Shown: positions 9,217 to 18,519 of the stretch, in pieces
Layout of the letters: each line of letters begins with the position of its first letter
How positions within the stretch are numbered: position 1 is the stretch's first letter
Assembly (NCBI RefSeq): GCF_000428905.1
Contig: NZ_AUAV01000016.1
Location: 90,199 to 154,198, forward strand
Source of the DNA: Brumicola pallidula DSM 14239 = ACAM 615
GTDB taxonomy: Bacteria; Pseudomonadota; Gammaproteobacteria; Enterobacterales; Alteromonadaceae
Direction of reading: 5' to 3'
Length of the DNA stretch: 64,000 nucleotides
Made by a program: the position numbers and the translations under genes
Notes under the pieces: generated by a model
What the model was told of the DNA's origin: nothing
The model's database searches: none
The model's input: the letters and a program-made list of their open reading frames with translations, nothing else

Positions 9217-11574
9217 ATGCAGCGTAGCTTACTACGATGGTTCGGCGGCTATCTGAGAATAAACTGGATCTCACCGCGCCGAATTCGGTTTTGGCTGCTC
9301 ATGCTGGTCACGATTTACACCTTACTGGGTTTTTTCGGCGTGCCTTGGATAGTCCAATACATCGCTGTGAATACCGCACAAGACGACTTTGGTCGCGAAC
9401 TCCGCATTGAATCAGTTCAGGCTAATCCCTTCACACTGACGCTCCGGATCGACGGTGTCGCACTTGACGACATCGACAAGCGCCTGCTGCTGGGCTGTAA
9501 TCGACTCTTAATCGACCTTGCCTGGTCGAGCATCATCAACAGAGTCTGGACCGTCGAAATAATCAAAATAGACAAACCGATCATTCAGGAAGAACGATTC
9601 GCCTCGGGCGAAACTCGCTTCTCTCGACTGTTCACCCTGCCACTTAAAAAAGAATCGGCCAAAGATGGACCGCTGCCACCACTTGCTTTGCGGATCAACG
9701 AACTGCGCTTGGATGGCGGTGTTCTGCGCTTCGCTGACAATCTGCGGAACGCGACGGCTGCTGACACTGTAAAACCGAAGCACGTGTCTCTGGCACTGGA
9801 AGATGTTGGGCTGTCTGTAAAGGATTTCACGCTGCATAAAAGTGCACGCTTTACGCTGCGTCTGGAGGGCCAGCTTGCACAAGGGGGCATGCTCTCTTTC
9901 GACGGAACGGTTCAACTGTTACCAACTCACGCGCTAGAGGGCAGTGCGATTGTCGATGAACTGGCGTTGATTCAGGCCGGACCCTATCTGCAGCAGTTCG
10001 CCGACGTGCGTCTTGGTAGCGGAACACTGACCTTGAGCGGCCAAATTCACGCAGATGAACAACAACCATTGACATTCAAGGGCCCGGTAGACATTGATAT
10101 GCTAAGCATCAGCGAGGGATCTAGTGACGACGTACTTATCGGGTGGCAAACACTACACACCGAACAGCTTCATTTGCGACTTAAGGAAAGACAGATTGAA
10201 ACCGACACCATCGCCGTCAAGGGTCTATCCGGTCGAGTAGTCATCCGTGAGGATAGAACTACTAACTTCGGGCAAATTTTGAGCAAGCCCTCGGCCGCTG
10301 CAGACAATAACGCCGCGCGCCAGCGTGTGGATGAAAAGCCCAGTCCGTTCACTTTTACCATCGAAAGTGTTCAGCTAAACGACGGCGCACTGCGGTTTTC
10401 AGATTACTCATTGCCTTTGCCCTTTTCAACCAACATACATAAATTGAACGGGGAAATATCGACGTTAAGCTCAACCTCAACTGAGCCGGCAAGGGTGAAG
10501 CTCGAAGGCCAAGTCGCAGAATTTGGCTCAGCCTATGTTGAAGGTGCAGTCCACGCATGGCATCCCACGCGCCAGACCAATGTTAATCTGAGGTTTCGCA
10601 ATCTTCAGGTTCCGAAATATTCTCCTTATACCGTGGACTTTGCTGGCCGCAAAATTGCGGGGGGTACAATGGACCTTGATCTCGACTATACGGTCAAGGA
10701 CAAGCAACTCGACGGAAAAAACAAGTTGGTGCTTCAGGATTTAAAACTGGGTAAAAAAATGGCTTCAAGTGACGCTATGGACCTTCCATTGGACTTAGCC
10801 ATAGCCCTACTTCAGGACAGCGATGGCGTCATTGCTCTCTCTCTACCAGTGACTGGGGATGTTAACGATCCAAAATTCGACTTCAACAAGATCATCCAAC
10901 AAGCATTGGGAAGCGCCATTACTTCTGTCATTACAGCACCCTTCAGTTTTCTGGCGAGTCTCGTCGGCGCAGACTCGGCTGATCTTAGTCAGGTGGAGTT
11001 CCTAGAGGGCAGTGCCGATCTACTCCCGCCGCAGCGCGAACGCATCGCCAAGCTCCGCAAGGCACTCAATCAGCGCCCTGCTCTGGTCATAGAGCTCGCC
11101 GGACCCTTCAACCGGACTTTCGATAGCCCGGCCCTGCGACGCAAGAAAGCCATCGACGTTCTGCGTCACAGCCTAGCTGAAATGGGCCGAGAAGTTATAG
11201 AGCCAAGCCTGACAAACGAGTCTAATCAAGATATTCTCGAGGAGTTGCTTAACGTATATTACCCAGAGGTAAATTTGGAGCTGGTCCAAGCGCGATTCAC
11301 TGAAAAACAGAATATGTCATCTGATGCAACCAAACTGGACGCCCTAGCTTATCGCAGCCATCTGGCCAAACGGATCATTGCTGCACAATTAATTACAAAC
11401 GCTGACCTCAAAGCCATCGCCAACGCTCGTGCATCAGCGGCAGGGGACGCATTAATCACTCCAAATGAGGATGACCGCATAGCAGGTAATCGAGTGCGTA
11501 TCGTGGCGCCTAAAGAGCTTGATTTAGTGGGCGGCGAGCGCATTGCCATGGAGGCTGCCATAACTGTAGACTGA
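9217..11574 (+). CDS. DUF748-domain, AsmA-like envelope protein
   Basis: This 785-residue protein has one N-terminal membrane segment (about residues 24-47), then a long beta-rich region typical of DUF748/AsmA-like inner-membrane proteins that project into the periplasm. Family signatures include the opening after the anchor (IRIESVQANPFTLTLRIDGV-like) and a C-terminal block beginning LEGSADLLPPQ. AAAGG lies before the ATG. AsmA-like proteins are linked to lipid transport and outer-membrane assembly, but the role of DUF748 members is not settled. At 785 residues it is shorter than many relatives, and the central repeats may be reduced. GC content is higher than in copA beside it. Confidence 0.8.
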   Translation: MQRSLLRWFGGYLRINWISPRRIRFWLLMLVTIYTLLGFFGVPWIVQYIAVNTAQDDFGRELRIESVQANPFTLTLRIDGVALDDIDKRLLLGCNRLLIDLAWSSIINRVWTVEIIKIDKPIIQEERFASGETRFSRLFTLPLKKESAKDGPLPPLALRINELRLDGGVLRFADNLRNATAADTVKPKHVSLALEDVGLSVKDFTLHKSARFTLRLEGQLAQGGMLSFDGTVQLLPTHALEGSAIVDELALIQAGPYLQQFADVRLGSGTLTLSGQIHADEQQPLTFKGPVDIDMLSISEGSSDDVLIGWQTLHTEQLHLRLKERQIETDTIAVKGLSGRVVIREDRTTNFGQILSKPSAAADNNAARQRVDEKPSPFTFTIESVQLNDGALRFSDYSLPLPFSTNIHKLNGEISTLSSTSTEPARVKLEGQVAEFGSAYVEGAVHAWHPTRQTNVNLRFRNLQVPKYSPYTVDFAGRKIAGGTMDLDLDYTVKDKQLDGKNKLVLQDLKLGKKMASSDAMDLPLDLAIALLQDSDGVIALSLPVTGDVNDPKFDFNKIIQQALGSAITSVITAPFSFLASLVGADSADLSQVEFLEGSADLLPPQRERIAKLRKALNQRPALVIELAGPFNRTFDSPALRRKKAIDVLRHSLAEMGREVIEPSLTNESNQDILEELLNVYYPEVNLELVQARFTEKQNMSSDATKLDALAYRSHLAKRIIAAQLITNADLKAIANARASAAGDALITPNEDDRIAGNRVRIVAPKELDLVGGERIAMEAAITVD

Positions 11575-11845
11575 GGCGACTGGCGCAAGCCAAACATCAA
11601 CGCCACCGCAAGCATGGAATTTAATTTCTTAAGGGACCAAAGCGGGCCATAGGATTGACTTTCTGGCGGCTAAATTTATGCTCGTAATTATTAGAAAATG
11701 CTATTAATTCTAATTCACACAGCTTGCACTGAGCCGACGGTGGGCATCAACATTGCTAATGCTCACTGAAAATCTTGGCCGTGTGAAAATTAAAAAAAGC
11801 TTTATGTTTTTTGAACATCATAATTATTATTTAAACGATAGTATT

Positions 11846-11941
11846 ATTTGCACTCACCTTTCACCTCTATATACGTTTCATCAAACAGCCAACGATTACT
11901 AGGACGTTTCTTTTTTAGATGAAGGGTTTTTTGGCAACTGT
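11846..11941 (-). pseudogene. Remnant of an IS6-family (IS26-like) transposase
   Basis: Read on the minus strand, this short stretch encodes KKKRPSNRWLFDETYIEVKGE. It matches the conserved core around the first catalytic Asp of IS6-family DDE transposases (W-x-x-DETY-x-x-VKG). The frame has no start or upstream domain and breaks off before the usual YLYRAVD. It is a decayed fragment with no visible inverted repeats. It sits in a 480-base gene-free region. Confidence 0.65.
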
Positions 11942-12056
11942 TTAGCTTAAATAATATACACGGTACCGGTCCTACTGCTTTTAAAGGCTATCCAATAGTG
12001 TTCATTATTGAAACACGTGCGTGTATTTTCAACGCTGTTAAGCGATATAAACTCAA

Positions 12057-12662
12057 CTAAAAATACTGTTCAATATTTTGTTGTAAGCTGGTTGTGGACA
12101 TGTCTCCTGCATGGCTGTGTACTAATTCTCCGTTAGTATTAAAGAACAGTGTGACCGGCAAACTAAAGAGACCCTTGTTAGTCGCTATTTCTCCTTTACT
12201 ATCTAATAGCACGTGCTCAAATTTGAATCCTTCTCGCTGCAAAAACGCCTGCACGACTTCGCTCGATTCACGTTGATTTAGTGAAATAAACGTCACGTCA
12301 CTATAGCGCAGCTCCGCCTGCTCTAGCACTGGCATTAACTGCAGGCAAGGCGAGCATGAACTAGCCCAGAGATTAACGACGGTTGGCTGCTGCTGACTAA
12401 TGTCGGTTATTTTTACCTCTTTACCATCCAGTTGCATAAAGTTGCTATCTGGCAGTCCAGTATGCGAGCGGGCTAAAGCAATAACTAAGCTAAACACTCC
12501 GTACACGCCTACTGCGGTTAACCCGCCAGAAAGTGTGGCCTTAAACACGCGCCCCTTATTTTTTATTATGGCTATAAGCGATACTAGTAAGCCAATAAAA
12601 ACACTAATTAAGAGCAATACTGGCGATACAGATAAAGCAAAAAAGCCAAGGTCAATAGACAT
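12057..12662 (-). CDS. Membrane-anchored TlpA/thioredoxin-like disulfide reductase
   Basis: This roughly 201-residue protein has two N-terminal membrane segments (about residues 8-30 and 41-65). A thioredoxin fold follows with a CSPC active site (WASSCSPCLQLMP) and the cis-proline region LFSLPVTLFF. TlpA/ResA-like proteins keep periplasmic thiols reduced, often for cytochrome c maturation or membrane proteins. The ATG at 12662 overlaps the edd stop (TGATG), so it is translationally coupled as the second gene of an edd operon. An in-frame TTG three bases upstream is less likely. The pairing with an Entner-Doudoroff gene is unusual and the substrate is unknown. Confidence 0.8.
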   Translation of the reverse strand: MSIDLGFFALSVSPVLLLISVFIGLLVSLIAIIKNKGRVFKATLSGGLTAVGVYGVFSLVIALARSHTGLPDSNFMQLDGKEVKITDISQQQPTVVNLWASSCSPCLQLMPVLEQAELRYSDVTFISLNQRESSEVVQAFLQREGFKFEHVLLDSKGEIATNKGLFSLPVTLFFNTNGELVHSHAGDMSTTSLQQNIEQYF

Positions 12663-14503
12663 CAAAGTGTTCCAGAATCAAGACGATCCTGTTCAACAAA
12701 CAAAGAACAAGCTCCCTGTTCGGCTCCGGTCAAAGTGGAGCGCATACCAGCAAAAAGCTCTCGCCCCATGCCTTGATGACTTAGCGTTAAGTCTATTTTA
12801 GCTTGTATACGGTTGGCTAATTCAGCCTCACTAACATGCAGCGTGAGCTCACCGCTAACAGTATCAATTTCCACCATGTCGCCATTCTGTATTTTGCCAA
12901 TAACACCGCCTTTAAAAGCTTCTGGTGTTAGGTGAATAGCCGCTGGTACCCTACCAGACGCACCCGACATTCTGCCATCGGTCACCAAAGCCACTTTAAA
13001 ACCCTCGTCTTGCAGAATACCCAAGGGGGGCGTTAATCGATGTAACTCAGGCATTCCCAGTGCAGCAGGCCCTTGGAAGCGGACAACCACAATACAATCT
13101 TTACTGAGCTCGCCAGATTGAAACGCAGCATCGAAAGAATATTGGTCTTCAAACACCACCGCAGGTGCTTTCATTTTACAATAGGGTGTACTTAGCGCCG
13201 ATGTCTTCATTATTGCACGACCTAAGTTACCCGAGAGCACAGCCAAACCACCAGTCGGTTGAAACGGCTTATTAATATCGGCCACTACCTCTGTGTCAAA
13301 CGACTCGGTAACACCTTCAACCCATTTAAGCTCACCATCTATTATGCGCGGCTCTTGCGTATATCGCTCGAGGCCAAAGCCACATATTGTGTTAACGTCA
13401 TTATGTAACAAGCCTTTATCGAGTAGTTGCTTAAACAATAACGACATACCACCTGCGGCAGTGAAGTGATTGATATCTGCTGAACCGTTCGGATATATGC
13501 GGGTAATTAAAGGTGTTGCACTCGATAAGTCAGCAAAATCGTCCCAATTTACAATGAAGCCAGCTGCGCGCGCAACGGCCACTAAATGCATAGTGTGATT
13601 TGTTGATCCACCCGTGGCTAATAAACCAATAAGACCGTTAACCATCGTCTTGGCATCTACTACATGACCAATAGGCATATAATTGTCGCCTAAATCGGTT
13701 ATTCGGGTGATTTGTCTTGCGGCGGCGTTGGTTAATTCCTCTCTTAATTCAGTTCCTGGATTCACAAAAGATGCCCCCGGTAGGTGCAGCCCCATTACTT
13801 CAACTACAAGCTGATTACTGTTCGCTGTGCCATAAAAAGTACATGTACCTGCAGAGTGGTACGACTGTGATTCAGCATCTAGCAGTTCTTCGCGGCCCAC
13901 TTTACCTTGAGCAAACTCCTGGCGGATACGCGCTTTTTCTTTATTTGGTAAGCCAGATGGCATTGGACCCGCTGGCACAAAAATAGTCGGTAAATGACCA
14001 AAACTCAAGCCCGCTAATAACAAGCCCGGTACAATTTTGTCGCAAATACCCAGCATTAATGCGCCGTCAAACATATTATGCGACAAGCCAATGGCAGCAC
14101 CCATTGCTATGTTATCTCTGCTCATTAAACTTAATTCCATGCCGGGATTACCCTGAGTTACCCCATCGCACATGGCGGGAACACCACCAGCAAATTGCGC
14201 TACACTGCCCACTTCAGAGATCGCTTTCTTCAGCTTTTGTGGGTAGTCTTCATAAGGCTGGTGGGCACTAAGCATATCGTTATATGACGATACAATGGCG
14301 ATGTTAGCTTTGACCATGCTGCGCAGATCAGCTTTATCTTCTTTACCACACGCTGCAAAACCATGTGCAAGGTTGCCGCAAGAAAGCTCGCCTCGCAGAG
14401 GACCTTGCTTGCGCGCTCGTTCAATTTTGGCTAAATAGGCTGCCCTAGATACTTTACTGCGATCAATAATTCGATCCGTCACTTCTTGTATAATAGTGTT
14501 CAA
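12662..14503 (-). CDS. edd: Phosphogluconate dehydratase (Entner-Doudoroff)
   Basis: This 613-residue protein is of the IlvD/Edd family and converts 6-phosphogluconate to 2-keto-3-deoxy-6-phosphogluconate in the cytosol using an Fe-S cluster. Visible family blocks include [18 protein letters not shown] and [11 protein letters not shown]. Length (about 600) separates it from the shorter dihydroxyacid dehydratases. The usual partners eda, zwf and pgl are not next to it. Instead the stop overlaps the start of a thioredoxin-like gene. A 16-base inverted repeat lies 78 bases upstream. Confidence 0.93.
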   Translation of the reverse strand: MNTIIQEVTDRIIDRSKVSRAAYLAKIERARKQGPLRGELSCGNLAHGFAACGKEDKADLRSMVKANIAIVSSYNDMLSAHQPYEDYPQKLKKAISEVGSVAQFAGGVPAMCDGVTQGNPGMELSLMSRDNIAMGAAIGLSHNMFDGALMLGICDKIVPGLLLAGLSFGHLPTIFVPAGPMPSGLPNKEKARIRQEFAQGKVGREELLDAESQSYHSAGTCTFYGTANSNQLVVEVMGLHLPGASFVNPGTELREELTNAAARQITRITDLGDNYMPIGHVVDAKTMVNGLIGLLATGGSTNHTMHLVAVARAAGFIVNWDDFADLSSATPLITRIYPNGSADINHFTAAGGMSLLFKQLLDKGLLHNDVNTICGFGLERYTQEPRIIDGELKWVEGVTESFDTEVVADINKPFQPTGGLAVLSGNLGRAIMKTSALSTPYCKMKAPAVVFEDQYSFDAAFQSGELSKDCIVVVRFQGPAALGMPELHRLTPPLGILQDEGFKVALVTDGRMSGASGRVPAAIHLTPEAFKGGVIGKIQNGDMVEIDTVSGELTLHVSEAELANRIQAKIDLTLSHQGMGRELFAGMRSTLTGAEQGACSLFVEQDRLDSGTL

Positions 14504-14580
14504 ATTAAATCCTTAATGTGCGCATATCAAATCAGACGGAGTATAAATACACGTCGAATTTTACGGACTTTTCTAATTCT

Positions 14581-14596
14581 GTTACTTTTTAGTAAC
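14581..14596. promoter_or_regulatory. Palindrome upstream of edd, candidate operator
   Basis: GTTACT, TTTT, AGTAAC form a perfect 16-base palindrome 78 bases before the edd start. Sugar-acid regulators such as GntR (TGTTAC...GTAAC) and HexR bind palindromes of this size at edd promoters in relatives. The match is closer to GntR half-sites, but this is inference. Confidence 0.45.
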
Positions 14597-14825
14597 CGGG
14601 TAAGTTAAAGAATAATAATAGAACTAATAATCTTACTCAGCGGCGTGCAATGAATCGCTTCCGATCCTTACAACTCGAGATGTTTTATGTGACTACTCTA
14701 TTAATATAATTTAACGTTATGGCGTTCGATGTTAATAAGATAAGCCTAAAAATAGATTTTGATAAGTCGTTATTTACGTGGCTGTTGCTCAGTTTTATTG
14801 TGGTGTGACTCCGGTGATAGAGTCT

Positions 14826-15401
14826 TCACTGCAAGGGCTTGCCTAGGACGAAGTTGAAGCAGATCTCGTCGAGTTCTTCTAGTAATAGCGGCTCGCTGGC
14901 GAACCCGCAGGCATAAGTCGTCTGTTCATCTCGATTGCAGCCATCACCTTCTAGGTGTTGGCACGAGGTGCAGGAGCCGAAAGTCAGTTTGCCTCGCTCG
15001 CCTGCCACATCACCTAGCATGCGCTGCAAGGCATTGGCGAAGTGGCCTTGCATATTTTGTGGTAGGGAGTCGGCAGCACGAACAAGAGATTCAAAGGGAT
15101 CATTCGCAAGAATATCCCTGGCTTTTTCGGTCAGAACCAGCTGGATACTGCGTCTGTCGCTATCAGAGCGTATGCGCGTCAGATAGCCTTTTTTTTCAAG
15201 GCTTTTGATTGTCTGTGAAGCTGTACCTCGAGTTGTAGCATGGAATGCCGCGAAAGCGGATGGTGTCCGTGAGAATCGGTTGGCGAGCGCGAAGTATCTG
15301 AGCACTGCCCACTGAGCTGTCGTTAGCTTCTCAACCAGCCTGTCGCCAGAGGCCATACGGCCCAAGTGAAAGACCAGTTCCGCAATAGTGCGACTATTCA
15401 T
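14826..15401 (-). CDS. MarR-family regulator with C-terminal cysteine cluster
   Basis: This 191-residue protein has a winged-helix MarR core (residues about 1-130, with DRRSIQLVLTEKA as the wing). The C-terminal extension has Cys at 144, 147, 155 and 165 (CxxC-x7-C-x9-C), plus C181. Ordinary MarR proteins are about 140-150 residues and lack such a cluster, so it may hold zinc or an Fe-S cluster and act as a sensor. The ATG at 15401 follows AGGGG; an in-frame TTG at 15407 is the alternative. It is divergent from the aconitase-like gene, and an ATCTTAAGAT palindrome sits 17 bases upstream. It is probably autoregulated and may control the aconitase-like gene. Confidence 0.8.
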   Translation of the reverse strand: MNSRTIAELVFHLGRMASGDRLVEKLTTAQWAVLRYFALANRFSRTPSAFAAFHATTRGTASQTIKSLEKKGYLTRIRSDSDRRSIQLVLTEKARDILANDPFESLVRAADSLPQNMQGHFANALQRMLGDVAGERGKLTFGSCTSCQHLEGDGCNRDEQTTYACGFASEPLLLEELDEICFNFVLGKPLQ

Positions 15402-15417
15402 TTTCAACCCCTATAAT

Positions 15418-15427
15418 ATCTTAAGAT
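15418..15427. promoter_or_regulatory. Palindrome in the MarR/aconitase intergenic region
   Basis: ATCTTAAGAT is a perfect 10-base palindrome 17 bases before the MarR start, in the shared divergent promoter region. This is the expected place for a MarR dimer site. It is the only clear symmetric site there. Confidence 0.4.
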
Positions 15428-15547
15428 GATAGCGTTTAAAAACCATGTTGACAATAATATAGTTTTGAACCGATACTTGTTAGACCGTGTTAAATATTAT
15501 ACGTCTCGACATGGAGTGGGTATCGCAACCTTATCGAACTTGGGAGC

Positions 15548-16642
15548 ATGAACATGAACGTCACACAGAAACTGATCCAGTCGCATCTGATGCATGGAGA
15601 TATGAAGCCAAACGAGGAAATTGGTATCCGCATTGACCAGACTCTGACGCAGGATGCTACTGGCACGCTAGTTATGCTGGAGCTGGAGGCGATGGGTCTG
15701 GACCGAGTGAAGACTGAAGTGAGCGTCCAGTATGTTGATCACAACATCATTCAAGAGGACTTCAAGAACCCTGACGACCACCTTTTTCTGCGTAGCGCCT
15801 GCCAGAGGTTCGGCGTCTGGTACTCGCGGCCTGGAAACGGAGTGAGTCATCCTTGCCATCAGGAAAATTTTGGTAAGCCAGGCAAGACGCTTCTTGGCTC
15901 TGACAGTCACACCCCGGCGGCAGGTGCCATTGGCATGCTTTCTATCGGCGCTGGCGGGCTAGAAGTGGCGCTGGCAATGGCGGGCGAACCGTTCTTTACA
16001 CGTATGCCTTTGGTCTGGGGCGTGAAGCTCACCGGCAGCCTGCCAGACTGGGTGAGCGCCAAAGATGTGATCCTAGAGATGTTACGCCGCCACGGCGTGG
16101 AAGGGGCACTTGGCCGGATCATCGAATATTATGGACCAGGGCTAGACACATTAAGTGCAATGGATCGGCACGTGATCGCCAACATGGGTGCCGAGCTTGG
16201 CGCGACCAGTACGGTTTTCCCTTCCGATCAGGAGGTGCGTCGTTTCCTGCGTGCCTGGCAGCGCGAAGAGGATTGGATCGAATTGATTGCCGATAAGGGC
16301 GCGACCTACGACGTATACGAAGAGATCGATCTGGCCAGCCTAGTACCGCTGATCGCTATGCCGTCCAGCCCAGGCAACGTGCGTCCCGTCAGCGAAGTGG
16401 CGGGTGAACGGATCTACCAAACATACATTGGCTCGTCGGCCAATCCCGGCTATCGTGACTTAGCGGTTCCCGCCATGATGGTGCAGGGTCGGCAAGTGAA
16501 TGACAGAGTTTCGTTCGATATTAACCCCACGTCCCGAGCGCAGCTTGAAACATTGAAACGTCACCCAGCAGCACACGTTTCAGGTGCGTCACGACATGTC
16601 ACCGCGGCAAGTAAAGTTCTTGCTTCGCGGGGGATTAATTAG
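15548..16642 (+). pseudogene. Truncated aconitase (Aquifex-type, about 640 residues when whole)
   Basis: The 364-residue product carries the N-terminal aconitase domains: QDATGT (35-40), DHN (64-66), GSDSHT (117-122) and the IGAGGLEVA block. It matches family sequence up to DINPTSRAQLETL (about 336). Then the protein runs into an unrelated 28-residue tail ending VLASRGIN. The rest of the enzyme, including the CxxC Fe-S ligand loop and the swivelling C-terminal domain, is absent. It cannot make a normal cluster, so citrate-isocitrate isomerisation is unlikely. A deletion or recombination at about 16,555 probably joined it to foreign sequence, and decayed genes follow directly. GGGAGC precedes the start. 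Confidence 0.8.
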
Positions 16643-16731
16643 CTGGATGAAAGAGCGCCTCTCAGGGCAATAGGCAATACGGAACTTGGCCATGGTTGGC
16701 GACACTTAAACGCTGCTAACTAGGTCAACTT

Positions 16732-16972
16732 TTGATTAAAATCATCGCAATATTATCTGTACTATTATTTGTAACTGGGTGTGCAAGCAACAGTCAGTTA
16801 GCCAAAGACAGTAATTACTGTCGCGATGTAGCCGATAAAGTTGAAAAATTCTGGCGTTGCTGCAATTGAAGCTTATAACACTTGTTTAGATATAAAAGAG
16901 TCTGAAAGGCTGAGAGGACTATCTGTTGGAGAAAAAGCAGTAGATCTTGGTGTTAAGTTAGTTTTGAACTAA
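16732..16972 (+). pseudogene. Frameshifted small lipoprotein gene
   Basis: A TTG-started frame encodes a lipoprotein signal (LIKIIAILSVLLFVTGCAS, lipobox VTGC), then a short soluble part. It hits TGA at 16,867-16,869. From about 16,853 another frame continues with AAIEAYNTCLDIKESERL... and ends at TAA 16,972. Together they read as one protein of about 80 residues broken by a single indel near 16,850. It could be a real mutation or a sequencing error. No family was recognised. Confidence 0.55.
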
Positions 16973-17067
16973 ACAGTGACCGTAATACTTGCAGTGTAGG
17001 GCATTTTTTGTTGTCAAAAATTAGTGTAACCGTGTTCTTCGCGCCTTGAGACGTTCGGTCAAATAAA

Positions 17068-17229
17068 ATGAAACCTCTACTAGGCAAAGTTGCGCTTGTC
17101 ACGGGAGCAAGTCGTGGTGTGGGAAAAGGGATTGCCCTTAGCTTGGGTGAAGCTGGCGCAACAGTCTACATCACAGGAAGAACAATAAAAGAAGGTAAAT
17201 CAGCAGCATGCCTCTCGGGAACGATATAG
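17068..17229 (+). pseudogene. 5' stub of a short-chain dehydrogenase/reductase gene
   Basis: ATG opens a 53-residue frame MKPLLGKVALVTGASRGVGKG..., the nucleotide-binding TGxxxGxG motif of SDR enzymes. It runs through the ITGRT segment to CLSGTI and stops at TAG. A whole SDR is about 250-300 residues, and no catalytic YxxxK follows in any frame downstream. The gene is a remnant that has lost about 80 percent of its length. Confidence 0.75.
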
Positions 17230-17605
17230 ATGGCAAGCAACCGAGTCCTTTAAGTGCCTTAGATATTTAATGCTTTGCAATGTGGGCTAAAGAAAACATC
17301 GGGTATTGGTTGATGCTTGCGTCCGAGTTGTCGGATCTGCTGACATTAGAGTAGCAACTGGCAACTCGAATACTAGCCAGTGTCAGCTTCAGTCGCATCA
17401 ACAGTATCAGCATTACCTTCTTCTATAGCGCGCAATTCTGCTGCTACAAGTCAGACTTGCTTAATATTGATAAATAGCCTTAATCGAAGTACATTATTAT
17501 CAATAGATCAAGAATACTGTAATTTATTTGATTGATTCTCAAGACCATAATAATTGTAAGTTTGTAAAATAACTTTTGAATGCTAACGATAAAGGAAAGC
17601 TTGAT
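17230..17605. other. Gene-poor decayed stretch between SDR stub and GNAT gene
   Basis: No intact gene was found. A minus-strand tail of about 24 codons (AELRAIEEGNADTVDATEADTG, around 17,377-17,450) looks protein-like but has no start or recognised family. The final 100 bases are AT-rich and probably hold the promoter of the GNAT gene. Confidence 0.4.
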
Positions 17606-18382
17606 ATGACTAAGGCGACAGAAACTCTGATTGAACTTGGTAAAGACGTTATCTTATTTTGTCAAAACGGTCCAAACGCTCATTGTGTGATGCATAGCGG
17701 TGCATGGATTGCTTTTTCTGGTGTGCAGAAAGTTGCCGACCTCAACATGATCGGGATTACTGCTTCTGCGAGTAATAGTAAGTTTGATGAATTATTAAAA
17801 GAAGCAGAAAAACGAAATATTGATGCTGTTCTTTTTGTAGCTGCGGATGCAGTAAATGCCCTTAAATGGGCTGCTGAAAAAGGACTGGCGGCGGCTGGAC
17901 AAGCTCCATTTATGGAGAAAATTATGACCTCATCGCCTGTAATAACCAGTAATGAAATAAAGGCCGAACTGTGTGATAGCAGTGAGGTTACTCTGGGTAA
18001 CAGTCTGGCTGAGAAGGCTTTTAGTTTTCCTGAAGATAGCGTCAAACAAGCCATTCCTTTAAAAACTTATGATGATCCTGCTGTAGACCTTTGGATGGCT
18101 AAAACAGAAGATAATCAGCCCTTGGGCTGTGGCTCATTTGTTAGTGATGTTGATGGTGAACGTGTGGGTATTTATGCTATGGCAACGCCACCTAACGGTC
18201 AACGCCGTGGTGGCGGACGTGCCGTCATTGAAAATGCAATGAAATACTATCAAGCTAAAGGCGTTAAACGTTTTACCCTTGCTGCCACAGAGGTTGGTTT
18301 TCCTTTATATCAAAAGCTAGGATTTGAAGTTGTTGCCGAGCCTTATGTCTTCATTTTAGGGTCTTCAACTCAGTTTCCTTAA
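17606..18382 (+). CDS. GNAT-family N-acetyltransferase
   Basis: This is a 258-residue protein. Its C-terminal half (about 150-258) has the GNAT fold, with the acetyl-CoA loop QRRGGGRAV and the closing FPLYQKLGFE motif. The N-terminal 140 residues are not a GNAT domain and were not recognised. An in-frame TTG lies at 17,576, but the ATG at 17,606 follows AAAGGA at nine bases and is preferred. The acceptor substrate cannot be told from sequence. It stands alone between the decayed region and convergent PhyH. Confidence 0.7.
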   Translation: MTKATETLIELGKDVILFCQNGPNAHCVMHSGAWIAFSGVQKVADLNMIGITASASNSKFDELLKEAEKRNIDAVLFVAADAVNALKWAAEKGLAAAGQAPFMEKIMTSSPVITSNEIKAELCDSSEVTLGNSLAEKAFSFPEDSVKQAIPLKTYDDPAVDLWMAKTEDNQPLGCGSFVSDVDGERVGIYAMATPPNGQRRGGGRAVIENAMKYYQAKGVKRFTLAATEVGFPLYQKLGFEVVAEPYVFILGSSTQFP

Positions 18383-18519
18383 ACCGCGCTATTAAGATAA
18401 TAGTAAAATAATGCCTATTGTGAACTGTGATCTTTGCCGACATAGCAGAATCAAGGCAATGTGCACTTTCCTTTCTTTCAGACATGCACTCAGTCTTTGT
18501 ATAGCTCAACAGCCTGTTT

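Noticed and set aside
17377..17450. Minus-strand protein-like tail, possible RNA polymerase omega end
   Set aside because: The match is a few residues only, there is no start codon or upstream domain, and it cannot be assigned.
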